DNA of 46,995 bases from Acidobacteria bacterium 28-1 (GTDB taxonomy: Bacteria; Acidobacteriota; Blastocatellia; Pyrinomonadales; Pyrinomonadaceae). Made by a program: the position numbers and the translations under genes. The stretch covers positions 1 through 46,995 of the forward strand of contig MWYZ01000061.1 of assembly GCA_002050365.1 (NCBI GenBank), read 5' to 3'. This document shows, piece after piece, positions 17,068 through 25,719 of this stretch (position 1 is the first letter of the stretch; each line of letters begins with the position of its first letter). A model generated the notes under the pieces. The model searched no databases and was not told the DNA's origin. It saw nothing but the letters and a program-made list of their open reading frames with translations.

Positions 17068-18550
17068 CCTTTGATACTTTCATCACTTTCAAATTCTCGC
17101 GCCAATTCTCGTTTAAACCAAATTTATAAATTTCGATTTCGGGCGAAACTGTTTTCGCCAACAACGCAAAATCATGATGAAAACTTAAGGTCGGCGCAGC
17201 AAGGAACACGAGTGTCGGCTCGTCAGAGATTTCCAAATCGCCGAAGATTTTCGCTTTTTGCAAGTTTCCGCTGCGACGCTGAAGTTCGATTTTTCGCCAG
17301 TAATCAACCGCTTGAAAAATCATTTCGCGGTCGGGCGCGACTTTTAATTCGATGACGATTAAACGCCCGTCGCAACGCAAAGCGAGCAAATCAATTTTAT
17401 CGTTTGCCGCACGAAACTGATTGTGAATCGGCGATAAAATCAAATTACCGTCGAGCAATTTAATGTTTCGCCGAAGTAGAGATTCGAGCCACGCTTCGGG
17501 CGCGAGCCGAAAAAATTCGTGGCGTTTGTTCGGCGAATCAAAGCGACGGTAAATTTTCAAATTTTCAAACAAACCGAAAAACTCGGCGCGTGAATTTTCA
17601 TTCAAAATGCGCTTTTCGCGCTCGATGCCGAACCACGCTTTTTCTCCGCCAGCGATTCGCCGGATGCGCGCAAACGGCAGACCAAAAAAGCGCACGGTTT
17701 CGCCGTGTTTGGTGAAGATAACGTCAATTTTTTCGGGTGCGAGCTTAATAATTTCTGTTGCCGTTTCGCTTAAATCGGTATTTTCCGTCAGAGAAATTTT
17801 CGGCAGCTTTTCGCGCCAAAGATTACCAAAAGTAATTGGCGAAACTTCTAAAATTTCTTCCCTTTGCGCCTTTGTGCTTGGACGGGAAATTTCTTTGACG
17901 CAAATTTTTGATTTCCAACTTTCGCGGAGCAAAGCATGAAGTTTTCGCAGATTTTTATAGAGTTTCTTTTCCGCTAAAATCCAAACCGTTTCAATCGGTT
18001 TCTTGCGATTTTCGAGTTTTGCGAGCCAAACAATGGCGGTTGTTAAAAGATTTTCGGGCGTTGCAGAGTCTGCAACATCGGCTAAAACAGCGATTTGTTT
18101 TTTGTCTGATTTTTCAAACTTTTCAAAAATAATTTGGGCAAAGCGTCCGTTTTCTTCATTGAGCGAAGCGCGCAATAGTTTTGTGCCGCGCGTTTCCGCA
18201 ACGATTAAACGGGCGATTTGGTTGGCTTTTTCGAGACGCGCAAGCTCAACTGCTTCGCTTAATTCGCTTGCCGAAATGCGAGGAACAAGCCGAATTTTCT
18301 CCAGTTCACGCTCGAAGTTGCGCGTCAAATCGAGCGTGATTTTTTTCGGTTCAATTTGGCAATCGACGACGCGCCAAATTTGGAAACCGGCGTCACTTAA
18401 AAACCCGAAGATGATTTTTTCGCGCTCAAATGTGAATTCGATTTCGCCGCGCTGAAGGGGAAAACTCTTTCCCGATGCGCCAATTATAAGCCACTCGTTG
18501 CAGGAATTGAGCTTTTTGGTAATTAGACCGAATAAGCTTTCGAGATTCAT
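17057..18550 (-). CDS. Protein with NucS/DUF91-like C-terminal nuclease domain
   Basis: Residues 1-340 are not recognised; they are charged, mixed alpha/beta with no motif I can name. Residues about 350-425 look like the RecB-like nuclease core of NucS/DUF91: E355 in EAWLESLL, D387 in KIDLLALR, then VIELK (E401 and K403), and Q413 in IFQAVDYWRK. NucS proteins cut mismatched or branched DNA; this protein is longer than NucS and its N-terminal half differs, so the substrate is unknown. Its start (ATG 18550) is separated by one base from the stop of the SGNH hydrolase, so the two genes form a likely operon. Its final residues (SKVEK) are encoded by a palindromic 8-mer array. Confidence 0.65.
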   Translation of the reverse strand: MNLESLFGLITKKLNSCNEWLIIGASGKSFPLQRGEIEFTFEREKIIFGFLSDAGFQIWRVVDCQIEPKKITLDLTRNFERELEKIRLVPRISASELSEAVELARLEKANQIARLIVAETRGTKLLRASLNEENGRFAQIIFEKFEKSDKKQIAVLADVADSATPENLLTTAIVWLAKLENRKKPIETVWILAEKKLYKNLRKLHALLRESWKSKICVKEISRPSTKAQREEILEVSPITFGNLWREKLPKISLTENTDLSETATEIIKLAPEKIDVIFTKHGETVRFFGLPFARIRRIAGGEKAWFGIEREKRILNENSRAEFFGLFENLKIYRRFDSPNKRHEFFRLAPEAWLESLLRRNIKLLDGNLILSPIHNQFRAANDKIDLLALRCDGRLIVIELKVAPDREMIFQAVDYWRKIELQRRSGNLQKAKIFGDLEISDEPTLVFLAAPTLSFHHDFALLAKTVSPEIEIYKFGLNENWRENLKVMKVSKVEK

Positions 18551-18551
18551 T

Positions 18552-19301
18552 TTATTTTTTTTCCGTTTTTTTCATCAAAAACTTTATCATCGCTTCCGAC
18601 CAAAGCGCGTAGCCGTGCGCCGACGGATGAACGCCGTCGCTGAAAAAACCGTCGGCAACCGCGCCCGCTTCGTCGTAGTAAAAGACGTTTTCCATGCTTT
18701 GGGTTAAACTTTTCGCGTTGAGATGATGAAGATGTGAAATGCGCCACAAAACGAATTTCAAAGTCGTGGGTAAAGCCGTAAAATCTTTGACGCGCGGCGT
18801 GTTCGCCAGCAAAATTTTCGCGTTCGGATATTTTTCTTTGAGCGTCTCAATCAATGTCGTCAGACCGTTGCGCCAACGGTTAGGACTGCTGACTTTGAAC
18901 GTATCGTTGCCGCCGAGCGCGACGACGACGAAATCCATAGTGCTTTCGGGTAATTTAGGAACGAGTCGCTCTAAGGTTTCGCCGACGGTGATTCCGCTTT
19001 CGCCGAGAACGTGCCAGCACACCGATTTACCAGTTTCCAAACTCAAGTATTTGGCAAGCTGTCCGCCGAGAGCTTCCGCGTGGTTTTTCGCGCCGACACC
19101 GGCGACGGTTGATTCGCCGATTGCTAGAAGATTTAAATTTTCCGCCGCTTCGCCGAATTGTCCAACCGTTTCGCCCGCTGCGTCGGGAAGCCGTCCGACT
19201 CGTTTTCTGACGCGCTGTCCCTGCCAATAGAGAAACGGCACAAACGGAAGAATAATTACCCCGCCGAAGATGTAGAAAAATTGTAATAACCGTGGGTTCA
19301 T
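18552..19301 (-). CDS. SGNH/GDSL-type esterase or lipase
   Basis: The N-terminal hydrophobic stretch (about 7-25) is a likely membrane anchor or signal. The SGNH blocks are present: GESTVAG (S64) for block I, a Gly in block II around GES (100-102), GGND (131-133) for block III and SDGVHPS with D222 and H225 for block V. This gives a Ser-His-Asp hydrolase; the substrate could be a lipid, a peptidoglycan or a polysaccharide ester. The gene is followed after one base by the NucS-like gene. It has no ribosome binding site, but a TATAAT box lies 6 nt before the base preceding its ATG, which suggests a leaderless mRNA. Confidence 0.85.
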   Translation of the reverse strand: MNPRLLQFFYIFGGVIILPFVPFLYWQGQRVRKRVGRLPDAAGETVGQFGEAAENLNLLAIGESTVAGVGAKNHAEALGGQLAKYLSLETGKSVCWHVLGESGITVGETLERLVPKLPESTMDFVVVALGGNDTFKVSSPNRWRNGLTTLIETLKEKYPNAKILLANTPRVKDFTALPTTLKFVLWRISHLHHLNAKSLTQSMENVFYYDEAGAVADGFFSDGVHPSAHGYALWSEAMIKFLMKKTEKK

Positions 19302-19308
19302 TGAAGGA

Positions 19309-19314
19309 ATTATA
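19309..19314 (-). promoter_or_regulatory. Possible -10 box for the SGNH operon
   Basis: On the minus strand the sequence reads TATAAT followed by TCCTTC and then AATG. This places a start site at or next to the ATG at 19301, giving a leaderless transcript. No convincing -35 box at 17 bp is visible. Confidence 0.35.
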
Positions 19315-19477
19315 CAAATTTGTTTTGAGTTCCGCCTTCAATCGGCTCAGTTTTAAATCTAAAAAACGCCTGAAAGTTGAACTCAAGACTTTTCTGCTGC
19401 AAACAATCGAATTTGCAATAACTTTAGAATGCGATTTTCGAGCCTTTCAATCATTGTGTTAAAATCTCACTTCGCTA

Positions 19478-20179
19478 ATGTTTTCGTCAAACTTAATCAA
19501 ATTTTTTTTAGTTTCCGCTTTGCTCTCGTGCCAAGCGTGCGGTTTTTGTCAATCGAAAACCGATGCGACCGTTTCGCCCACGCCGTTTATCGTCGAAGAA
19601 TTAAAAAGCGAAATTCCATTTTTGACCAGAGAACCGGATGCTTTTCAAACTGAAATCGTCGTTACAGCTAAAGACAGTTTTGAAGATAAAACATTTATCG
19701 CAAAAAACGGTGCGAATCGTTTTATTGCATTCGATTTTCAAGGAAAAACTGAATTCGCTCTTCTGCAGCTCGGCGGAAACCAATCTTTTCTAATTGCTCC
19801 GAGCCAAAAAGTCTTTGCTGAAAATCAGTTGGAAACTGCCGGCGCAAAGAGTGAAACTTTGAACGATTTGCTAACTGCCGGATGGTCGAATCAAAAAGCG
19901 GGCGCGAAATTTGAACGTCTCGGCGCGGAAAACAATTACGTCAAATATCTGGTCAGCTTGGACGAAACAAAAAAATCTGAAATCATAATCTCGGTTGACG
20001 AAAAAATCGGATTGCCTGTCAAACAGGAATTTTACAGCATGAGCAATGGACAAAAAACTTTGACGTTGACGATGGAAATAAAAAACTTTAGTTTGCAGAC
20101 GGAAGCGAAGTATTTTGAAGTCCCGAAAGATTACAAAAAAGTTTCGTTAAAAGAGTTTCGGGAAACTCTGCGGCGCTAG
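19478..20179 (+). CDS. Probable lipoprotein, LolA-like fold
   Basis: The N-terminus (MFSSNLIKFFLVSALLSC) has a hydrophobic stretch ending in a plausible lipobox (L-L-S-C at about 15-18). The mature part (about 40-225) is a predominantly beta protein with KxxxIDFxGK-like strands and conserved-looking FEVPKDYKKVSLKEF at its C-terminus, similar to LolA/LppX-type carriers. This is a guess from texture. The gene is divergent from the SGNH operon and followed closely by a thioesterase gene (14-bp gap), so it may start a unit that continues into the ABC transporter. Confidence 0.6.
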   Translation: MFSSNLIKFFLVSALLSCQACGFCQSKTDATVSPTPFIVEELKSEIPFLTREPDAFQTEIVVTAKDSFEDKTFIAKNGANRFIAFDFQGKTEFALLQLGGNQSFLIAPSQKVFAENQLETAGAKSETLNDLLTAGWSNQKAGAKFERLGAENNYVKYLVSLDETKKSEIIISVDEKIGLPVKQEFYSMSNGQKTLTLTMEIKNFSLQTEAKYFEVPKDYKKVSLKEFRETLRR

Positions 20180-20193
20180 CGAGCGAAATAAAA

Positions 20194-20604
20194 ATGATAA
20201 ACGAGCAAAATAAACAGAAGGCGTTTGAGGTTGTCAAGAATACGCCTTATTTAAAACTTCTCGGTATCGAATTAGTCGAACTCGATCCTGAAAAAGCTGT
20301 AATGAAATTAGAGATGCAGGAAAAACTGCGTCAGCCGTATGGACTGCTGCACGGTGGCGCAATCGCTTCATTGATTGACACGGCAATGGCTTTTGCCGTG
20401 ATTGCGGCGTTGGGAACGGAACAGAAAGCGACAACGGTTGATTTGACAATTCAATATTTGCGCCCGCACACGGACGGAAAAATTACCTGCACGGCAAAGG
20501 TCTTGCGAGCGGGCAAGCGGCTTTTATTTTTATCGGCGGAAGTCGTCAACGAGCAAGGAAAACTGACTGCGACGGCACTCTCGACTTATACAAAGGTTTG
20601 GTGA
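20194..20604 (+). CDS. PaaI-family hotdog thioesterase
   Basis: This soluble hotdog-fold acyl-CoA thioesterase of 136 aa has the family motif LLHGGAIASLID (H53, G54, G55 and D63) and TTVDLTIQYLRP downstream. Substrates in the family include phenylacetyl-CoA and aromatic or short acyl-CoAs, and the relevant one here is unknown. The stop TGA (20602-20604) lies in a GTGAATA heptamer of a palindromic array, which also occupies the space upstream of the ABC transporter gene. Confidence 0.85.
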   Translation: MINEQNKQKAFEVVKNTPYLKLLGIELVELDPEKAVMKLEMQEKLRQPYGLLHGGAIASLIDTAMAFAVIAALGTEQKATTVDLTIQYLRPHTDGKITCTAKVLRAGKRLLFLSAEVVNEQGKLTATALSTYTKVW

Positions 20605-20659
20605 ATAGTGAATCGTGAGAAATCTATTCACGATTTACTATTCACGATTTACTATTCAC
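20601..20659. repeat. Heptamer array between thioesterase and ABC genes
   Basis: The left part has GTGAATA, GTGAATC, GTGAGAA (20601-20621). The right part has TATTCAC and GATTTAC alternating five times (20625-20659). The two parts can pair. The stop codon of the thioesterase lies in the first unit. The array ends 6 bp before the ABC start, so no Shine-Dalgarno sequence is possible within the usual distance. Confidence 0.9.
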
Positions 20660-20665
20660 TATTTT

Positions 20666-22507
20666 ATGGAAGAACTAAAAAAATTCGCCCGCTACTTCAA
20701 GCCATACCGATGGCACGTTGTGATGGGGACTTTGTTTATTCTCGTTTCGATGTCATTTGGGTTGCTCGTTCCTTATCTTGTCGGGCAGGCGATTGACGAT
20801 CTAAGCCAAAATATAACTTGGGAGAAAATCGTTTATTATCCGCTCGTGATTTTGGGCGTGAATCTGGTGAGCGGTATTTTTCTGTTTTGGCAGCGAAGGC
20901 TTTTAATTAACGCTTCGCGCGACATCGAATACGATATGCGCCGCGATTTTTATGCCGCGCTGGTTAATCAGCCGCTCGAATATTTTCAAAACAATCGTGT
21001 CGGCGACCTGATGGCGCGGGCGACCAATGACCTTTCGGCAATCAGGCAAATCGTCGGACCGATGATTTTATATTCGTTCCAAGCGATTTTCGCGCTGGCG
21101 ATTGTGCTGCCGATTCTGCTGAAAATCAACGTCAAACTGACTCTACTTTTATTTATTACGATGCCGCTCGTGTCTTTAACGGTGAAATTTTTGGGTCAGC
21201 AGATCCACGTTCGGTTTGAAAAAATTCAAGAATTTTTCTCAAGTATTACGGCGCGAGCGCAGGAGAATCTGTCGGGCGTGAGAGTCGTCCGCGCTTACGC
21301 GCAGGAAGCGTCTGAAATCGAAAAGTTTCAAGAACTAAATCGTGAATACGCGAAACGCAACATCGCGCTCGTCAAATACGGCGCGGCAATGCGTCCGCTG
21401 CTTTTCTTCTTTATCGGTTTGGGTTTTGTGATAATCGTCGCCGTCGGCGTTCCGATGGCGGTGCGCGGCGAGATTTCGGCGGGCGATTTTACGGCGTTTA
21501 TTCTCTATTTGCAGCGGATGATTTGGTACCTGATTGCGCTCGGCTATGTGGTTAATTTATATCAACGCGGCACGGCTTCGCTCAAACGATTTAACCAGAT
21601 TTTGGAAACAGAGCCGACGATTAAAGATGCTCCAGACGCGAAAGAACAGCCGAAAATCAAAGGTAAAATCGAATTTCGTGATTTAACTTTTGCCTATAAC
21701 GGAACGCCTGTTTTGCAAAACATAAATCTGCAAATCGAAGAAGGGCAAACCGTCGCGCTGGTCGGCAAAACGGGCAGCGGAAAATCAACTTTGATAAGTT
21801 TGATTCCTCGACTGCTCGATGCGCCCGAAGGCACGGTTTTGATTGACGGTGTTCCCGTGCGAAAATTTCCGCTCGCCCAACTTCGCAAAGCAATCGGCGT
21901 TGTACCGCAGGAAACTTTTTTGTTCAGCAATACGCTGGCGGAAAATATCGCTTTTGGAGTTGATAAAGACGAATTACGAATTGCGAATTACGAATTACAA
22001 GAAACGGCGGAAAATTCAAAATTCAAACGTCAAAATTCAAAATCGAACGGCGGAAAATCTGAAATCTTAAATCTTGAATCCGAAATAAAAAAATCGGCTG
22101 AAATTGCGGGTTTGGCAAGCGACATCGAAGATTTCCCGTATAAATATGAACAGCTTGTCGGCGAGCGCGGAATCACTTTGAGCGGCGGGCAGAAACAGCG
22201 CACAGCGATTGCCCGCGCCGTGATGCGAAATCCGCGCATTTTGATTCTCGACGATTCACTTTCGGCAGTTGACACTTACACGGAAGAAAAAATCTTGAAC
22301 GGCTTGCGCGATGTGCGTCAGAACCGCACGACGCTGATTGTTTCCCACCGCATTTCGACGGTGCGCGATGCCGATTTGATTTGCGTTCTTGAAGACGGGC
22401 GAGTCGTCGAACGCGGAACGCACGAAGAACTTATCAAACTAAACGGTGAATACGCCGACTTGTATCAAAGACAGTTATTGGAAGAAGAATTGGAGGCAAC
22501 GGAATAA
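20666..22507 (+). CDS. ABC exporter half-transporter, MdlA/MsbA-like, with heptamer insertion
   Basis: This is an inner-membrane exporter with six TM helices (about residues 18-310) fused to an ATPase domain. I prefer ATG 20666 (613 aa), since a start at 20615 would place the upstream repeat in the protein. Walker A is GKTGSGKS at 367-374, the Q loop is in PQETFLF, the signature is LSGGQ at 505-509, Walker B is LILDD near 526-530 and the switch His is in IVSHR. The catalytic Glu after Walker B is replaced by Asp (D530), as in MdlA-type degenerate subunits. No partner half-transporter is in this window. Residues about 436-476, between the Q loop and the signature, are encoded by three tandem heptamer arrays and are absent from a normal helical subdomain; see 21971-22081. 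There is no Shine-Dalgarno sequence. Confidence 0.92.
   Translation: MEELKKFARYFKPYRWHVVMGTLFILVSMSFGLLVPYLVGQAIDDLSQNITWEKIVYYPLVILGVNLVSGIFLFWQRRLLINASRDIEYDMRRDFYAALVNQPLEYFQNNRVGDLMARATNDLSAIRQIVGPMILYSFQAIFALAIVLPILLKINVKLTLLLFITMPLVSLTVKFLGQQIHVRFEKIQEFFSSITARAQENLSGVRVVRAYAQEASEIEKFQELNREYAKRNIALVKYGAAMRPLLFFFIGLGFVIIVAVGVPMAVRGEISAGDFTAFILYLQRMIWYLIALGYVVNLYQRGTASLKRFNQILETEPTIKDAPDAKEQPKIKGKIEFRDLTFAYNGTPVLQNINLQIEEGQTVALVGKTGSGKSTLISLIPRLLDAPEGTVLIDGVPVRKFPLAQLRKAIGVVPQETFLFSNTLAENIAFGVDKDELRIANYELQETAENSKFKRQNSKSNGGKSEILNLESEIKKSAEIAGLASDIEDFPYKYEQLVGERGITLSGGQKQRTAIARAVMRNPRILILDDSLSAVDTYTEEKILNGLRDVRQNRTTLIVSHRISTVRDADLICVLEDGRVVERGTHEELIKLNGEYADLYQRQLLEEELEATE
21971..22081 (+). 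repeat. In-frame heptamer arrays inside the ABC gene
   Basis: Three tandem arrays are embedded in the coding sequence. The first is GAATTAC, GAATTGC, GAATTAC, GAATTAC at 21971-21998. The second is AAAATTC, AAAATTC, AAACGTC, AAAATTC, AAAATCG at 22011-22045. The third is AAAATCT, GAAATCT, TAAATCT, TGAATCC at 22054-22081. None of these words contains a stop codon on the coding strand in any phase, whereas the reverse complements do. The product is a hydrophilic segment of about 40 residues with E/N/S/K-rich sequence ([29 protein letters not shown]). Confidence 0.93.
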
Positions 22508-22647
22508 AAAGGCAAAAGTAAAAAGGCAAAAGTAAAAAGTGAGAAATAAAAACCAAATGATGGTTATTAAAGGGTTTTAAGTCAGGCGAGAGTGTTTAGT
22601 TTTGACAACCTTTCTTCACTTTTTACTTTTGCCTTTTTACTTTTTAC
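22507..22647. repeat. Heptamer palindrome (AAAAGGC/AAAAGTA words)
   Basis: Left units AAAAGGC, AAAAGTA, AAAAGGC, AAAAGTA, AAAAGTG run from 22507 to 22541. Right units TCTTCAC, TTTTTAC, TTTTGCC, TTTTTAC, TTTTTAC run from 22613 to 22647. The loop is about 70 nt. The left arm begins at the last base of the ABC stop TAA (22505-22507). The long T run at the right end could help termination. Confidence 0.9.
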
Positions 22648-22748
22648 TTTTTTTTCGCCGCTCAGGGAACTATTTTACGAGTTGTGGTGTCTAAGCAGAA
22701 AAGCCCGCGGATTTTTTTGTATTCAAGACAAAAATTTAGGAGAAAGCT

Positions 22749-25508
22749 ATGCGAAAAATTGTACTTTTGCTTGTGATATTACTTTGCTCAATCGGGGCTT
22801 TTGCCCAAACTCAGGGAACGCTCGATGCCTTTAATAAAAAGGGAAAAGAGGTTGGCGCGTGTCCGCTCAAACATACTTCAGTCAAAGCCGACGTGAGCGG
22901 TTTTCTGGCTCGCGTAACCGTAACGCAGGAATTTGAAAACAATTTCGCGCAGCCGATTGAAGCCGTCTATGCGTTTCCTCTGCCAAACAATGCGGCGGTT
23001 GACGATATGACGATGCTCGTCGGGACGCGCACCGTTCGCGGGAAAATTATGCGGCGCGAAGAAGCCAGAAAAGTTTATGAAACGGCGAAAACCGAAGGGA
23101 AAACCTCAAGTTTGTTAGACCAGGAACGCCCGAACATTTTTACGCAATTGGTCGCCAATATCTTGCCGAATGAAAAAATTACGGTCGTCATCAGTTATGT
23201 CGAAACTTTGAAATACGAAGACGGCGCGTATGAATTCATTTTCCCGATGACAGTTGCGCCGCGCTACGTTCCGAATTCGGTTAAAACGGGCGACGCACAG
23301 AAAATCTCGCCGCCGGTTGCGAAAACCCGCGCCGGACACGACATTTCGATTGAAGTTAACTTAAACGCCGGTGTTCCCGTCGAAGAAATTCGCTCCGATT
23401 CGCACGAGCTTCAAACCGTAAATCTGAGCGCAAACAGCGCAAGCATCAAACTTAAAAATGAAACGGAAATTCCAAACAAGGATTTTGTATTACGCTATGA
23501 CGTGAGCGGCAGACGAATCGAAGACGCGGTTTTAACGCATCGGGACCCACGCGGCGGATTTTTCACGATGATTTTGCAGCCGCCCGATAAATTCATAACC
23601 GAAGACGTTACGCCGAAGGAAATCGTTTTCGTGCTTGATACGAGCGGCTCGATGTCGGGTTTTCCGATTGAAAAAGCCAAAGAAGCGATGCGCCTTTCGC
23701 TCGAAAATCTTTATCCGAATGACACTTTTAATTTAATAACTTTTGCGGGCGACACTTCAATTTTATTCGACGAACCCGTTCCTGCAACGCAAGCCAATCT
23801 CGAACGAGCAAAAGCGTTTCTCGAATCGCGCAGCGGCGCGGGCGGAACGGAAATGATGACGGCAATCAAAGCCGCGCTTGAGCCGTCGGACGCGCAAGAT
23901 CACATTCGCATCGTTTGTTTTATGACCGACGGCGAAGTTGGCAACGATTTGGAAATTATCTCGGAAGTGCAGAAACACAAAAACGCTCGTGTATTTTCTT
24001 TCGGCATCGGAAGCTCGGTCAATCGTTTTCTGCTCGACAAAATCGCCGAAGAAGGTCGCGGCGAAGCCGAATACGTCTCGCTCGAAGACGACGGCTCAAA
24101 AGCCGCGAAAAGATTTTATGAGCGCGTCAGAACACCGCTTTTGACCGATGTTTCGATTGATTGGGACGGTTTGCCTGTTGTTGATGTTTATCCAAATCGA
24201 ATCTCGGATTTATTCAGCGCAAAACCCGTCGTGATTTACGGACGCTATACGAAAGGCGCAACCGGCACAATAAAACTGAAAGGAAAAGTCGGCGGTCAAG
24301 ATTTGGTGCGCGAGATTGCAGTAAATTTTCCAGAAACGGAAAGCAAGAATGATGTGCTGGCGACGCTTTGGGCGCGGACGCGGATTGACGATTTGATGAA
24401 GCAGGATTATAAAGGCGTGCAAGATGGCAACGCGAAACCGGAAGTCCAAGATACAATTACGAATATCGGACTTGAATACCGCCTGCTGACACAATTTACG
24501 TCGTTTGTCGCGGTTGAAGAAATTATCAAAACGCAAGGCGGACAACTGATTAAAGTCGAAGTTCCCGTCGAACTGCCGCAGGGAATGAATCGTCAAGCCA
24601 CTTTGGGCAAGGAAGATAATGAAGTGGTTAATGTTTCTGCTGGCGGCGGCGGAGGTGGCGGCTTGGTTACGCAATCTACAGCTGGTCGTCGAAATAAAAG
24701 GAAGATGGAGATGGTAAATAAGCAAGCAGATGTTGTTAGTCTTACGCTTACGAAAAGAAGCGGACGAGGAAGCGGAGTTGGATACGGCTCTGGCTCTGGT
24801 TCTGGAAATGGATCTGGTATCGCATCGCCGCCGCCAAAACTTATTTCAGGCGGAGTTGTAAATGGAAAAGCCACGAGTTTGCCAAAACCGCCATATCCGC
24901 CTGCGGCGCGAGCCGTTCGCGCAAGCGGCGCGGTCAATGTGCAGGTTACGATTGACGAAAGCGGGAATGTTGTTTCCGTGTCGGCGGTTTCAGGTCATCC
25001 GTTATTGAGAGCGGCAGCGGAACAAGCCGCGCGAAAAGCTGGATTTGCGCCGGCACTTCTTTCGGGACAACCTGTCAAAGTAACGGGCGTGGTTGTTTAT
25101 AATTTTACCGACCCTGAAAACTTGGGAAATATAGACGTTTCGGTCGGCGAAATCCGTCTGCAAACCGACGAAGAAAAACCACAAACGCCGATTACGCTGG
25201 AAGTTTCAAAGCAACAAGTTCTTGCCCAAAAACTGCACGTTTGGCTTTACGCGCTGGTTGAGCGTCTGCAAAAAGGCGTAACCGCGCCGACACCAAACGA
25301 AACAAAATTCGTTAAAGACGGAAAAGCTGAAATTCAAATTTTGCTTTCGACGAAAACGCCCGAAGTGATGGAAAAACTTAAAGCTCTCGACTTTGAAGTT
25401 GTGAGCGAGAAAGACAAAAATTCAATCGTCGGTCGAATCGCCGTCGTGAAAATTGCGAGTCTGGTGGAGATTGCGGAAGTGCGGTATGTTTTACCGAAAT
25501 TGAATTGA
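22749..25508 (+). CDS. VIT-VWA protein with TonB C-terminal domain
   Basis: This exported multi-domain protein of 919 aa has a signal peptide at 1-19 (cleavage after GAFA). A VIT (inter-alpha-trypsin-inhibitor N-terminal) domain covers about 30-165, and a von Willebrand A domain about 290-455. The VWA MIDAS motif DTSGS begins at D297; GAGGTEM and MTDGEV complete the metal site. A Gly-rich linker (about 640-655 and 675-695) leads to a TonB C-terminal-like domain (about 700-785: ATSLPKPPYPPAAR, NVQVTIDESGNV, AARKAGFAPAL). A further alpha/beta tail (about 795-919) ends in VLPKLN. The ribosome binding site AGGAGAAAG lies 3 nt before ATG 22749. The order VIT, VWA, Gly linker, TonB_C suggests a periplasmic or surface protein; its partners are unknown. 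Confidence 0.88.
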   Translation: MRKIVLLLVILLCSIGAFAQTQGTLDAFNKKGKEVGACPLKHTSVKADVSGFLARVTVTQEFENNFAQPIEAVYAFPLPNNAAVDDMTMLVGTRTVRGKIMRREEARKVYETAKTEGKTSSLLDQERPNIFTQLVANILPNEKITVVISYVETLKYEDGAYEFIFPMTVAPRYVPNSVKTGDAQKISPPVAKTRAGHDISIEVNLNAGVPVEEIRSDSHELQTVNLSANSASIKLKNETEIPNKDFVLRYDVSGRRIEDAVLTHRDPRGGFFTMILQPPDKFITEDVTPKEIVFVLDTSGSMSGFPIEKAKEAMRLSLENLYPNDTFNLITFAGDTSILFDEPVPATQANLERAKAFLESRSGAGGTEMMTAIKAALEPSDAQDHIRIVCFMTDGEVGNDLEIISEVQKHKNARVFSFGIGSSVNRFLLDKIAEEGRGEAEYVSLEDDGSKAAKRFYERVRTPLLTDVSIDWDGLPVVDVYPNRISDLFSAKPVVIYGRYTKGATGTIKLKGKVGGQDLVREIAVNFPETESKNDVLATLWARTRIDDLMKQDYKGVQDGNAKPEVQDTITNIGLEYRLLTQFTSFVAVEEIIKTQGGQLIKVEVPVELPQGMNRQATLGKEDNEVVNVSAGGGGGGGLVTQSTAGRRNKRKMEMVNKQADVVSLTLTKRSGRGSGVGYGSGSGSGNGSGIASPPPKLISGGVVNGKATSLPKPPYPPAARAVRASGAVNVQVTIDESGNVVSVSAVSGHPLLRAAAEQAARKAGFAPALLSGQPVKVTGVVVYNFTDPENLGNIDVSVGEIRLQTDEEKPQTPITLEVSKQQVLAQKLHVWLYALVERLQKGVTAPTPNETKFVKDGKAEIQILLSTKTPEVMEKLKALDFEVVSEKDKNSIVGRIAVVKIASLVEIAEVRYVLPKLN

Positions 25509-25523
25509 AATTTGGGGATTTTT

Positions 25524-25595
25524 GGAATAGCTGATAGTTGATTACTGATAGCTGATACATTTTCACATTGCTATTTATCAATTATCAGCCGTTCC
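25524..25595. repeat. Heptamer palindrome (AGCTGAT word)
   Basis: AGCTGAT, AGTTGAT, TACTGAT, AGCTGAT occupy 25529-25556. A matching arm is at 25577-25595 and pairs with 25524-25542 at 16 of 19 positions. It lies just after the VIT-VWA stop codon. A true terminator-like hairpin follows at 25637-25671. Confidence 0.85.
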
Positions 25596-25636
25596 GAAGC
25601 TGCTTTTTCAGCAGCGTAAGTATAAAACATCGTTAA

Positions 25637-25671
25637 AAAATAACCGCTTCATTAAATGAAGCGGTTATTTT
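25637..25671. terminator. Bidirectional terminator
   Basis: AAAATAACCGCTTCATT at 25637-25653 is the reverse complement of AATGAAGCGGTTATTTT at 25655-25671. A and T runs flank both sides, so it can terminate the VIT-VWA gene (plus) and the convergent 3D-domain gene (minus). Confidence 0.85.
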
Positions 25672-25719
25672 GAAATAAATTATTTAAAATTTTTAGTTAA
25701 AAATGATTTGTAAAAATTG

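Noticed and set aside
22592..22834. Open frame of about 80 codons starting in the repeat upstream of the VIT-VWA gene
   Set aside because: Most of it is the repeat arm read as Phe/Leu-rich peptide, and it overlaps the true start of the VIT-VWA gene in another frame.
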